Shown: piece by piece, positions 46,521-57,454 of the stretch
Layout: every line of letters starts with the position of its first letter
Numbering within the stretch: the first letter of the stretch is position 1
Assembly (NCBI GenBank): GCA_022818135.1
Contig: JAFMSR010000019.1
Span: 34,044,362-34,108,361, forward strand
From: Saxidomus purpurata
Taxonomy: Eukaryota; Mollusca; Bivalvia; Venerida; Veneridae
Length of the DNA: 64,000 nt
Direction: 5' to 3'
Translations under genes and position numbers: made by a program
Notes under the pieces: model-generated
What the model saw: the letters and a program-made list of their open reading frames with translations, nothing else
Told to the model about the DNA's origin: nothing
The model's database searches: none

Positions 46521-49500
46521 ATGAGGATCGATGTTATTTGTCTTATATGCCTAATTGGCTTAACTTCAGGATATGGTTAGTTTTAACTAATTAAAGGAAC
46601 TATATGTGCGCGGACATATTTGTGATATTATAAATGTAACAGCGGATTAATTTATTCTATATTTATCTGGGGCCATATTCCAATAGCATCTGAAGTCAAA
46701 TCTTAAGATTTTCCTTAAAATTAACAATTTCCTTACGAAGATAATTCAAAAAGGTGAATGTGCATTGCAGCATGTCGAACATTTTTTAAAATCTTCCATG
46801 ACTATTTTCTATAATGATGAAAAATTACACGCAATCATTGACGTTTGAAAGAATTATAATAATTAAACATTTTGGACTTAAGTTAAAATACTTAAGAAAT
46901 CACTTAAGATGCTACTGGAATACGACCCCTGCGCTGCAACTGACTGCCTTCTGGAACTTGTAACTTATTTGTTATCTCAACATTGGCAGAAAAATTAACT
47001 CTATATTTATTATATTTTTTTTATTTGTTAAGGTAGTGCACATATTTTTAGTGGGTGGGGTGCATGTTTCATTATTTTTCATTTCTTCTTTTTACATCAA
47101 ACTATTTGATCCTAGTTGGAATGCCATAATGTTGAAGTATACTTACACTAGTAGTTCATGTAAAGAAAAGTTTAAATTAGTGACTTATAATGAAGAACGG
47201 ATACATTTTGACAAATAACCTTGCTCGTTGACGAACAAAGACTGTATGACAGATTCAGTGGAAATAAAGGAACTAAAACATCGTTAGCAGCATTGTCAAC
47301 AAACTCTTGTTTCATTTTTCTGTATCAAATACATACTTTGAAAAATATCTGTAAAAACATGAGGGGTGTCTTGCAGCAAATCTCTGAATTTTTTATTTCT
47401 TTTAAATGGCTTAGTAAACATACATTTTTACTGCAAGAGTATGTTGATATTGGTGTAGACTATGTTTTAATTCTTTTATTTCCACTGATTCTGTCACACA
47501 GTCTTTGTTCGTCAACGAGCAAGAAACTGTTTTAAAATGTATCCGTTCTTTATATTAATTCACTTATTTATAGCTTTCTTTACATGAATTATTAGTGTCA
47601 GTATACTACAATATTATGGCATCTAACCAAATGAAACACATTTTATATTAAAGGAAGAAATGCAAATTAAAAAACAAACATGCACCGCGCCAACTAAAGA
47701 AAACGGTGCTCTTATCTTTTTGGGGATAGCTAGAATCGAAATAATATACGTTTGCGATGTTCATCGTCTATCGTTCAGCTGCTTAGTCCTAAACCACACA
47801 GGCCTTACTTCACATCAGAACTACAAATCATGGCTTATTTGACGATGAACACCACTAAATTGGATATTGTTGTTTTAAGTATCGTAAAAAGGATTCTGGC
47901 CTTTTGATTTTGGCAAATTTACAGCTGTTAGAAGCCACTGAGAAATAACGTACATCTCTTGTTTAATTTTATATAGGGCAGACGGCAGTGTCTAAAGTTT
48001 GTTGGGATACACGATGGTTCAACAACCATGTCCCTACCCAGACAAACCGGTAAGTCTAAGTATTATCTTTACCATTTATTCAGATTTCCAATTGGCCAAA
48101 TGACCATTGTATTTACCGACTGCTCTTTTAAAAGGTATATAATTTAATACCGTATACCTAATATCTATACCTGGCCGATAGCGATCACGTGACGTGTCCG
48201 GAAAAGTACGTGTAGGCATGGAAAGTAACGTGTAGGACATCATTTCTATTATATCTTCGCATATTTTCACTACTTTTTATGAGGTATACGATATAATAAT
48301 TTAAGATTAGTATTTATGACCTAATCATTAGTACATTTGAATACTTTAGTAGTTTTTTTTCTATTTAGCATTTTCCGATATAAGGTTTTTTTATTAAATA
48401 ATATTTATTTATCGTTTAACATTTATTGAAGACATAATTTCTGTTTGGAGAATATTATCTGCTAGATATAAGGAGTGTCTTGTAGACAGATTTAAAGTTA
48501 AATGTTTTTACTTAAAAAATCGGCTAGACGGCAGTGATGTATTGCATTTTTGTTAAAGAAGTTGTTCTTTAAATTTGTATTTATGTATCATATTACGTTC
48601 ATTGAACACATTATTTATGTGTTTGAGAATTTTATCTGCTATATGTAGAGAGTGCCCCTTTAAGAAGCATTTTTTTAAATCCATAATACTGATACCACAA
48701 TTCTAAATTTAGATCGGACTACGAGAACCCATCGACAAGTGTTTTAGATTCCATTTGTGCCAATGGGACAGTGATAGCCGCCATGTGTAGAGATGAAAAA
48801 GGGGAGCCATTTACTGGTTATAGAAATTCCCACTATTACCAGTTTATAGTGACATGCAACGTTGTTACCGGACTCGTCTGCAATCCATACAACAATTCAC
48901 ATTCAGTTTGTCCTGACTTTGAGATACGATACGGATGTGCTTGTCCGACAAGTGGTAAGGCATACATTGTCTGGTAATTGTTCGAGTTTCAGTAAAAATT
49001 ATAACTGCTCGTTCACAGTTTGGGTGAAAATTTTTATTCCAAAATGATAAACTATAACACGAAATGTAAAAGTAATTGCTAGAATCAACAACACAAGTAA
49101 ACATCTATGTTGCTGTTCCAGGTTTTGGTTTGACGGTACCGATACACTATATGTTTATATTGGAATTACAAAAGTGTTATATCTTAGTTTTAGCATGACC
49201 TGTCTGCTTTATGTCTATGAAAAGCTTTTTGCACGCGGTAACAACACCAATCAAACAGATGCCTGTAATCGAATGAGGACAAACTGAAAATGTTCAAACC
49301 TGTTAAAATCTTGTTTAATGTTGTTTTCAAGGCTGTCTAAAAGTGTCAGCATTTTCCAAAGATGTCTGATTTTTTTAATATTCTGGAGCTTTCGGCAAAA
49401 CTTTTAAAGAAACCCACTCTAAATTTTAAATAAAAACTTCCTAAATAAACAAACAATTAGGTGAAGAGTTGTTACCAAATCTCAAAGTTTCAGCTATTTA

Positions 49501-51629
49501 TACCTGTAATTAGGGAAAAATTATTCGTACAATGGTCATAATATGTCTTCATTGTGCAATTTTAAAATAGCAACATCAACAAAAATAGTGACGTCATCCT
49601 CGTCGACTTTGTCTCCGATACGGTCAACAGCAAAAACAACAAACACAGTGTCAACTATCAGTAAGTGTTGCCTTGTTTTTTTTTTTTTTAATTCGGAGTT
49701 TTCTTATTAAATAATCAAGTACTGTAAATTGAGTAGTTTTTGCGTAACGAAAATTTCACAATTTAAGTTCCTAATATTTCTTCATTAAACAATTAACAGC
49801 AACATCGGCAAAACCAGGGACGTCATCTTCATCGACAATGTCGCCAATATTGTCAACAGCAAAAACAACAAACGCAGTGTCAACTATCAGTAAGTGTTGC
49901 TTTTTTTTGTTTTTAAAATTCGGATTATCAATTACTGTGAATTGGGTTTAATTTCGCAAACAAACTTTTTCGCGAAATTTTAATTCATGACAGGATAAAT
50001 TTGAAACAGTAAATCTGTGCTAAATGAATCATTCTCGAGATACACTCTACCGGTTTAGAAAAGCAAAAGTGGCAAAATATTTATTTAACAGTGTTATCGT
50101 GTTTCAAATTTATTCAAATTTCATACACAACAAAAAAAATATATAATTGAATTCTTCTAAAAGTTTCAATAATTCATCGCAAAAAATGACTTAAATAGAA
50201 ATAAAAGCAATAGCGTCAAGAAAATAAAAATGTTCAACAGGGGAAATGTTTGCGTTACCAAATCGGTTAAGTGTATTTAGAATACAGTAAACTCCGTATA
50301 TTAAACGACTCCGGATTTAGCGAAATTCTAGATAATTACTAGTATAAGGAATACATTTTCTTACCCGAATGTTGAGTTCGTTTTATACGGATTATTTGTA
50401 CTGAGAACGTTAGATGTCAAAATGTACCGTCAAGTCGTTCAGAAAAAAACGAACTGAAAATGACGAAAACTTCGCGATTTTTGTGCAGACAGACTTATTC
50501 GCGGATTTTTTTATTCACGATAGGATAAATCTATGTGAAATGAATCTTTTGCGAGATTTTTAAATTAGCGAAGTGAGAAATTCGCGAAAATAGAGAAATT
50601 AAAATCATCGCGAATATGTCTTCTACTTCAGGCACTAAAAATAAATTAGAAGATGCAATATATGTAAAATGCACGGAATCTGACTGGAACATAACGGTGA
50701 ACATGGCCTTGCTACGGTTGTTGTATCCATCAATAAAAGAAACTGACCTATACTTCGGACAGAACAAATGTCAAGGTCATCTACTTGGCTCATCGTTGAT
50801 GTTTCAACAACGTTTCAATATCTGCTCAACAACAGTACAGGTTGGAAAATATTATTATCTAACACCACACTAATGTCTCACTGTCGGTCATTTTCGGAAT
50901 CGTGTGTATGAATGACGTCATATGAGGGAAGGCGCATGAATACACTCAAAGTAATTGTACATATTTTTATTCGTGTATGGCAAATTTGACGGCAGTTTAA
51001 ACAACTTCCCTTTCCCATTTTTGTGTCGAAACGATATATAATCCTTGAGTTAATAAATTTTACAAATATATGAACAATAGAATACGAATGACATTCACAA
51101 TTACCACTTATTACAGGTTAGTTTCCAGTCTTTCGGATGATTTCGGCGACGATTCTGTTATTACTAATGCGTGTTACATTTGCCATATACAGGCGTAGCT
51201 ATAATGTTCGTTGGAGAAAAAATACAAACATAAATTTGCACATTGTTGTAGTTATAAGAGTTTAAACACCCGTTCCAACCGTGTTTATGGTCATTTTAAC
51301 AGGCGGGAAGTTTACCTAACAATCGTTCCTGGAAAGAACCAGTTCTAGACTCCTGTCCTCCGCAAGAAACTGCCAGCTTTCTCACATGATGAGACATGGT
51401 CGGTAGCAGGGCCTCAATGTATGAGAGGGTACAGTGATTTAAAGACAGCGACTCTAACCACTGGACCACGGAGGCGGACTTAATGTGTACATGTTCCAAC
51501 AATACTTTTATACTGTGTATGTGCCGTAGAACAAGCAAAGTATACAATGTACAAATGAAATACCAGGTTGCATCTTTTCAAATAGGCTTTTGTAACGTCG
51601 GATCATATCAACCGACGAAAACGTGCACG

Positions 51630-51680
<51 letters not shown>

Positions 51681-53290
51681 GACGAAGACGCGAGAGGTCG
51701 AATAAACTTTTAATTCCTCCGACAAGAAACATTACCCGATTGAGTATAATATTTAATGTGTGCGCCCATGATTTGTTGATATTTCGCTATAAATGATTCA
51801 TGTCTTCGTCCTCAAAGGCAACGTCATGAAGACACGACACATTAATGGTATGAAGACATTTCGTATCTACGTTTGTTAGAGGCAAATATATGAAACAAAA
51901 ATTGGCAGATGTCAGCCGCGATATTACGCCATTTCATCTGATATCCAAACATTAGACTAAATTTCTTAATGAAATGTAGATAAACATTTAGATTGTTTTT
52001 GTTTCTATGCATATGCCTGATTTAAGTTATTGCCGAACCTAACTACTATCCTACTAATTTCCGGGACAGTGAGTAATCCAGTTGTAAAGATATTTAGTTT
52101 CGGAACTTTGACATTTTTATTTTTCATGTATATACCATTGTTTTCAGTTAAAAAGCGATAGAGAAATTTTCCAGAACAAATTGTTTTACGTTATATTCGA
52201 TCCTATTAATCCCTTTGTGGTGCGTCAACACAAGTGGACGTTTGCTGTAGAATGTGACGTCATGAACAACGAAGTGACGTCATCCCACGTGGATCACAAC
52301 GTAGAGACCCACAACGCCACATTTATCAATCATCATCCAGTGGCAATGGCTTTTTTCAGTGATATAGGCTTCAAAAACAAAATCGCTGGAAGTCCGTTGC
52401 AAGTTAATTTTGGGGAGAATGTTTTTGTGAAAGTCTTCACAACGTTGTCTGACTGGGACATTAAAATGAGACTTAACACATGTTACACAACCCCATCCGG
52501 TAGTTCCACACGAAACATGGATGTTGTTTTGATAAGAGATGGGCAAGTACATGCTATTACATTTACACAATCTCTTTAGATTCATGTTAAGTGTTTGAAA
52601 TGGTCCCCAACATTAGTTATGCCCGTCTCGTATAGCCTAAACTTAATAGCCGCTTATTCAATATAATTGTTGAAAAAAGGCAGATTGAATACCACAGGTG
52701 TTAAAGGGACACACCCTATAACTGCTGTCAAACTAAATAACATCCAAAACATAAATAATAGAATCTTTGATAGTATTATAACACAACCTAAACGTTTCAG
52801 CTATGCATTCCCAGTCAATTAATCAATATAGATCTAGTGGTCTTCTGTAATAAATCGCATCCACCCATTTATTGTACAACAACAACTCTACATAGATTAT
52901 CAAATGGTTTACGGTACTGATGCATATTTTAAACCGCTGATTTTATAAATCATAACTGGAATGCATAGCTGAAAATTTTAGGTTAAGTTTGAACACTTCC
53001 AAAGATTCTAGTATTTATGTTTTGGGGGTTATTTAGTTTGACGTCAGTTATAGGGTATTTCCCTTTAAAGATTGGTCTTTCTTTCTTTTTTCAGGTGTGA
53101 GATTGACAGCAATACTCATATTATTTCGCAGTCAACGCACGAGACAAGATTTCTGTTCAAAGATTTCGAGTACTTCAACAACAATAGAGGGTTTGATGTA
53201 CATTGCAATGCAACGTTTTGCCATGCCAATGATTTTTCTGCTCGCTGTTCACAATCATGCCATAGTACGAATAAGCCGGATGTTGTATGA
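46521..53290 (+). CDS. Secreted WxxW / Ser-Thr linker / ZP-domain protein
   Basis: Eight exons: 46521-46575, 47977-48049, 48713-48954, 49571-49660, 49800-49889, 50632-50840, 52148-52542 and 53095-53290. They total 1350 nt, 449 residues, with every phase agreeing. MRIDVICLICLIGLTSGYG is the signal peptide. Exons 2-3 encode a WxxW domain (VCWDTRWFNN to CPDFEIRYGCAC), here with three rather than two residues between the tryptophans. Exons 4-5 are duplicated Ser/Thr-rich segments. Exon 6 (VKCTESDWNITVNM...DLYFGQNKCQG...FNICSTTVQ) is the ZP-N half; exons 7-8 are the ZP-C half, including LIRDGCEID and FDVHCNATFCHANDFS.RC. ZP domains polymerise in extracellular matrices. It ends without a transmembrane segment, so it is probably secreted. 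The last intron uses a GC donor. The ZP domain lies mostly on plus-strand frames at 50616-53290. Confidence 0.88.
47030..47692. mobile_element. Long foldback element, copy 2
   Basis: Inverted arms of about 300 bp meet around 47370. Paired blocks are CTTGCTCGTTGACGAACAAA with TTTGTTCGTCAACGAGCAAG, TGAAGAACGGATACATTTT with AAAATGTATCCGTTCTT, and GTGGGGTGCATGTTT with AAACATGCACCGCGCC. It fills much of intron 1 of the WxxW-ZP gene. Confidence 0.8.
48418..48663 (+). repeat. Two right-end fragments of the TTAA MITE family
   Basis: TATCTGCTAGATATAAGGAG (near 48460) and TTATCTGCTATATGTAGAGA plus GTGCCCCTTTA (near 48640) are right termini of the AGGGACATACCCTAT family. They lie in tandem in intron 2 of the WxxW-ZP gene. 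Confidence 0.65.
49004..49120. mobile_element. Partial MITE (AAGCTGCTCGCTC family)
   Basis: AACTGCTCGTTCACAGTTTG, ATTCCAAAATGATAAACTAT and AGAATCAACAACACAAGT match the reverse complement of the right half of 38430-38798. Only one end is present. Confidence 0.6.
49571..49889 (+). repeat. Tandemly duplicated mucin-like exon
   Basis: Two 90-bp exons (49571-49660, 49800-49889) start and end in phase 1. They share ACGTCATC.TC.TCGAC and ACAGCAAAAACAACAAAC plus GCAGTGTCAACTATCA|GTAAGT. The following intron starts are also similar, so a roughly 230-bp genomic unit was copied. Confidence 0.85.
50285..50398. mobile_element. Truncated TA-flanked pogo-like MITE, copy 6
   Basis: CAGTAAACTCCGTATATTAA, ACGACTCCGGATTTAGCGAA and the worn right end GTTCGTTTTATACGGATTAT. 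It is in the intron before the ZP-N exon. Confidence 0.65.
51301..51480 (-). mobile_element. tRNA-derived SINE (minus strand)
   Basis: On the minus strand the head reads GCCTCCGTGGTCCAGTGGTTAG, with A-box TGGTCCAGTGG (51468-51458). The body includes AACTGGTTCTTTCCAGGAAC. The B-box is not recognisable. It lies in the intron between the two ZP halves. Confidence 0.6.
51631..51678 (+). repeat. (GA)n microsatellite
   Basis: About 23 GA dinucleotides, bounded on both sides by GACGAARACG-like flanks. Confidence 0.95.
52705..53064 (-). mobile_element. TTAA-flanked MITE inside the GC-AG intron
   Basis: TTAA at 52701-52704 and 53065-53068; ends AGGGACACACCCTATAACTG and GTTATAGGGTATTTCCCT. It takes up 360 of the 552 bp of the last intron of the WxxW-ZP gene and ends 30 bp before the acceptor. 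Confidence 0.85.
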
Positions 53291-53456
53291 ATGTTTAGTG
53301 CCATGATCTACATATTGTTTTGAGTATGGAAAAAATAGTATGAAGCAAACTCATCTTGGTTTACAGTATTTGTAGATAAAGCACTCTTCTTATCTTGAAC
53401 TTTTTGTGAAGTGTTTGCCTATTTTAAAGTCGTCTGTTGTACCCATAAAATTTCTA

Positions 53457-53462
53457 AATAAA
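53457..53462 (+). terminator. Polyadenylation signal for the WxxW-ZP gene
   Basis: AATAAA about 167 bp after the stop at 53290, the first such hexamer on this strand downstream of the gene. Confidence 0.55.
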
Positions 53463-53527
53463 AAAACCCGCTGTTAGATATACCGTGCTTTATATTACAC
53501 ATTTTCTTGGTCTTTTACTGTCAACAG

Positions 53528-53716
53528 TTCATTTCATTCTAAAGAAAATCTTGAAAGTTAGGAATATTTCTGCTAAGTGGGTGCCCCACCTATTGATTGA
53601 CGACCGAAATAGAAGTACGGCCGAAACTGCCAGAAAATTGTTGAAAATGTTTCCAAAAGTAGGACGAAAGGCATTTTGCAAATGTCACCGGTGATGAAAC
53701 CTTGGTACACTATTTT
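53528..53716 (+). pseudogene. mariner transposase fragment
   Basis: ISAKWVPHLLIDDRNRSTAE followed by TARKLLKMFP matches the inter-domain region of mariner transposases (typically WVPH.L...K..R). After a frame change, NVTGDETLVHYF carries the first catalytic Asp in the GDET motif. The frame is broken between the two parts and neither the helix-turn-helix start nor the rest of the catalytic domain is present. The following 60 bp encode unrelated sequence. Confidence 0.75.
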
Positions 53717-54079
53717 CTAAAAGGTGCCAAAGAAGAAGACTTATTAAAAGAATATAACACTAGCAAAATAATTGTAGGAGATTTCAATACATACAAAACT
53801 AGACAAGAAGAACGGAAGATATGATACACATATGTGGTGGAGGAAAATAATTAAAGCAGCTTATAGAATCCGCAAATCTTGTTTTCATTTGGCGGCGCAA
53901 AAATCCTTTGAAGTTGCAATTTACGTGGCGTTCAAATAGAAAACCTTAAATATATAGCAGATAGTATCATTTTGTAATATCAGACGCGCTAGTAAATAAC
54001 ACTAAGATGTGCAAAACCACACCTGGTTATAAAACCGACCTTTCGATCGTAATTATACAAAAATGTATACATAACTTAA

Positions 54080-54284
54080 AGGGACATACCCTATTATTTA
54101 TTTATATTATAGATTATTTAACGGTTTTCGATACTGCAGCATATTTTAAACCGCCGATTCGATCGATAATAACTGGAATGCATATCTGAAACTTTTTAAT
54201 AGGTTGTGTTATAATACTTTCAAAGATTCTATTATTCATGTTTTAGGGTTATTTAGTTTGACATCAGTTAAAGAGCATGTCCCT
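54080..54284 (-). mobile_element. TTAA-flanked MITE, internally deleted copy
   Basis: TTAA at 54076-54079 and 54285-54288; ends AGGGACATACCCTATTATTT and AAGAGCATGTCCCT. About a third of the family interior is missing. Confidence 0.82.
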
Positions 54285-54419
54285 TTAAAGTTTTAGTATG
54301 TTCTATTATTCATGCCTTTGAGGTTTCATGTTTTCTTTCATCCCATGCAGATAAACATAAATAATTTACCATCTAACTCCAGTAACCTTTGTATAATAAC
54401 GACAAACAGTAAATAAGAG

Positions 54420-54625
54420 TGGTCAACGGGCTAACTCATTTATTTCAATAATGCACATATTATCCACATATACATGATGGTACTGGGAAAAAATGATAAA
54501 TAAACAATACAGAATGTATCAACAACCGTTCCAGTATACCATTCTACATTACTAAACACAATCAAATCGATGGCCGCTGTATCCAATGAAACACTGGTTG
54601 TATGGTCGTGTCCATGCACTTAATC
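54420..54625 (-). CDS. Candidate terminal exon of an unrecognised minus-strand gene
   Basis: A good acceptor (TTTCTCTTTTAG|GATTAA, exon start 54625) opens a phase-1 frame encoding LSAWTRPYNQCFIGYSGHRF then DCV and a stop at 54552. TTTATT on the plus strand at 54441 gives a minus-strand AATAAA about 110 bp on. No upstream exons could be recognised. It could be a real last exon or chance. Confidence 0.3.
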
Positions 54626-54639
54626 CTAAAAGAGAAATA

Positions 54640-56050
54640 ACACTAAGGAATCTTAATTAATTGTCGTAGAAACAAGCCGTTGGCATCCAATAATAAAGTA
54701 CATCCTTTAGAAACTTCTAAACGAGAAACAATCGTTTATCTACAAAGAGAAAATATAATGTAATACATGTACATAAAAAGTCTTTTCGATACTTTCATTT
54801 ACTACTCGTCTTTAAATCGGTATCCATTTATTCAACCAATACTAGTGTTGTGTCCCGGATGTATGCTAAATATGTAACAACCAATGGATTATTGGGGGTG
54901 GGGGGGGTGATCACGTGACCGGTCATTCACATGCGGATTTAGGTTAGGTCGAAGATGTGAATGAATTATAATTTCGACACATCACATGTACAAATATTTT
55001 GACACCTACTTATGGAACATTAAAAATTAAACTACTTCGGTGTCACTGTGTTTTGACTTACTAATTCGTAGAGTCTTGTGTTGTAAAACTGATAAAATAG
55101 GTCATAACAATCTAATCAAACTAGGTTGATTTGTACTAGGTGGGTTCCTCAAGCAAAAGAAACAATCTCTAACTTCTCAAAAATACAAAAAAATATGAAA
55201 AACTCCGGTTATTGTAACTCGCTAACAGGTGACGAAACCTAAGTGCACATGTTTGAACCAGAGAGAAGAGCTGATAACACGCAATGGAAACGAAAAGAAC
55301 AACACGCCAATGTTGCCAAGAGAACCGTCAGTACTTAAAGTGAACAACAATTTGACAATGTTCAGGTTATTTAGTTATACGGTCTTGTATGGTAAGTGAA
55401 GATTGTGTATACATTTGTGTTTTGAAATGTTTTGATTTTACTGCCTTTTCTCAGTCAATGAGTGTTTGTCGGGTACGTCTGCTTTAGTTAATACTGCTTT
55501 AGACAATGCTCATTCATTCATTCATTCATTCATCCATTCTGCATAATTTCTTTCTCTAAGCACATTCGTTCACTCATTCTTCTTTCATTAATTCTTGTTC
55601 ATTGTTGTTTAAATGTTATTGATTTTGGGACATCAGTAGTCGTTTGCCATTTGTTAATTCTAGCGAACCAGTTGTTCAAGTGCCTTGTCCACTTCAGGAC
55701 CATCGTGTCAGAACGCTTCAAATTTCCGTAAAAGTTCAAAACATTTTTTTTTCAAACACGAAGGGCAAGGAAACAAAAGAAACATAAATCTGTGAGAATT
55801 AATTGTTTCATCTTGAAATTTGTTTCACTTACTCGATTTTACAGCTTGAAACATGCTTTTGTTTGAACGACATTTTAATTCAAATCAAAATCGTTGCCCT
55901 GTATAGTTAAGTGATATCTAGTACAGGCTGATATGAACGGATATACCATTGCTGACAGTACATTTGGGCGGTGCAATAATTAACACTATCTAACACATGC
56001 AAAATGCACTAGCCAACCCACAAAGCTAGTGTTGATAAGGTGTAATGTAC
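54640..56050. other. Intergenic, no gene recognised
   Basis: An (ATTC)n run lies at about 55508-55535. At 55358-55391 the plus strand has ATG, 11 codons and a strong donor (TATG|GTAAGT), which might be a signal-peptide exon, but the peptide is too short to judge. Confidence 0.4.
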
Positions 56051-56051
56051 T

Positions 56052-56215
56052 ACAGTCTAACCTGCATATAACGTGACCCTGTCTGTAACGGTCAGTCTAA
56101 GGTGCGACGGCAGGAAATTACTCTAAATGTAACCTGTTTATAGCGTGACCCTGTTTAACGCGGTCAGCGGCCACTTATTTTAGTCCGGAACTGATTATAT
56201 AACGGCCAGTGACGG
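56052..56215. repeat. Pogo-like MITE relative (TACAGTCTAACCTGCATATAACG)
   Basis: CAGTCTAACCTGCATATAAC beside TA has the same design as the CAGTAAACTCCG family but a different sequence. TATAACGTGACCCTGTC and TATAGCGTGACCCTGTTTAA are repeated inside. The right end is unclear. Confidence 0.4.
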
Positions 56216-57454
56216 GTTTTGTACGAAAACTTTAAAAAATAAAATACAATTAGCCGGAAGCATTAAACAGCTGATTGAAACCGATTAAATGTGGATTATG
56301 ATCATTGAAAATGTGTGAATAATACATAAATTTAATATTTAAAGGATTAGATCAATTAGGTGAGTTTGTTTGGTTTGCTTGATATTTTAGTGATTATCTT
56401 GAGCAATGATTGAGCGATGTCGTTTTTATGCATGAGATTTTTTATGAATTTCCTTGATTTTGCGTAAGTTTGATCGAAAACTATTCAGGTTTATTGAAAC
56501 ATCATTAGGTATAAAAATCTATGACAAGGCAGTCTGTATGCCAGTTTTTTCCCCAGTATGTCTTCACCTAAACGTAAAGTTACTCTCATGATGCTGAATC
56601 TGCTGCATATACTCTTAACCCTCTAGAGCCCAACCCCTGTTAAAATTCAAAGAAAATTCTGATTATTTGTTTATGAGGAGGCACTTGTTAGACATACTCA
56701 ATACTGGAAGAAATTTGTTTTTCCAACTGTAGACAATTTTTTTTTTATATCTTTATTTCCTCCAACTTTGAAGAGTAGTACATATACATAATTACAAATG
56801 AACAAATAAAGGCATGATATTATACAAAATTCGAAAGTTTAACCAATTCAATGCATTATAATTTATGTGAGAAAGTATATACAAAAGCTGATGAATACAA
56901 ACATTATCACAAAAAAGGAGATAAATGTTATATTTATCTCGAAGTAACATCATAAGTCATTATGACCTCAGAATGAACAAATTTTTAATTTTTTTTTATT
57001 TAACCCACAACTGTTGTTTACAACACCAGTTTTTTCCCCACTGTGGTCGTGCATAGGTTATTTAGAGTGAAATTTCATAACAATATTAAACATCGCAAAT
57101 AAATAATGAACATCACAAAATAGACCTGAAACGCACTAAAAGTAGTTTTAGCAATGAACAAAGCAGTACATGTATCAAGTGTCTTGAACCCAAAACACTA
57201 TACATAATCTCATTTGGATTTTAGATAATCATTATATAGATTTAGTGATTAGTTTTACACATAATGCTAAACAGAGGAAATGCCTTGTAGCTTAGGTCAC
57301 TGTTGAACGAAATCAAGAGACACGCCTGGAAGTAGAAAAATCTTAATCGATTTGTTCGAAATAGAATGAGCAATTCACCTTTATTTCAACCGTTAACACG
57401 AAAGCGAAACAGGAAACGGAATATAGATGAATGTTATTCAAGTAAGTTTCTGCT

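Noticed and set aside
51483..51713. Frame encoding an Arg-Glu repeat
   Set aside because: It is the (GA)n microsatellite.
55358..55391. Possible signal-peptide first exon (MFRLFSYTVLYG with a GTAAGT donor)
   Set aside because: Only 11 codons and no downstream exon found; too weak to call.
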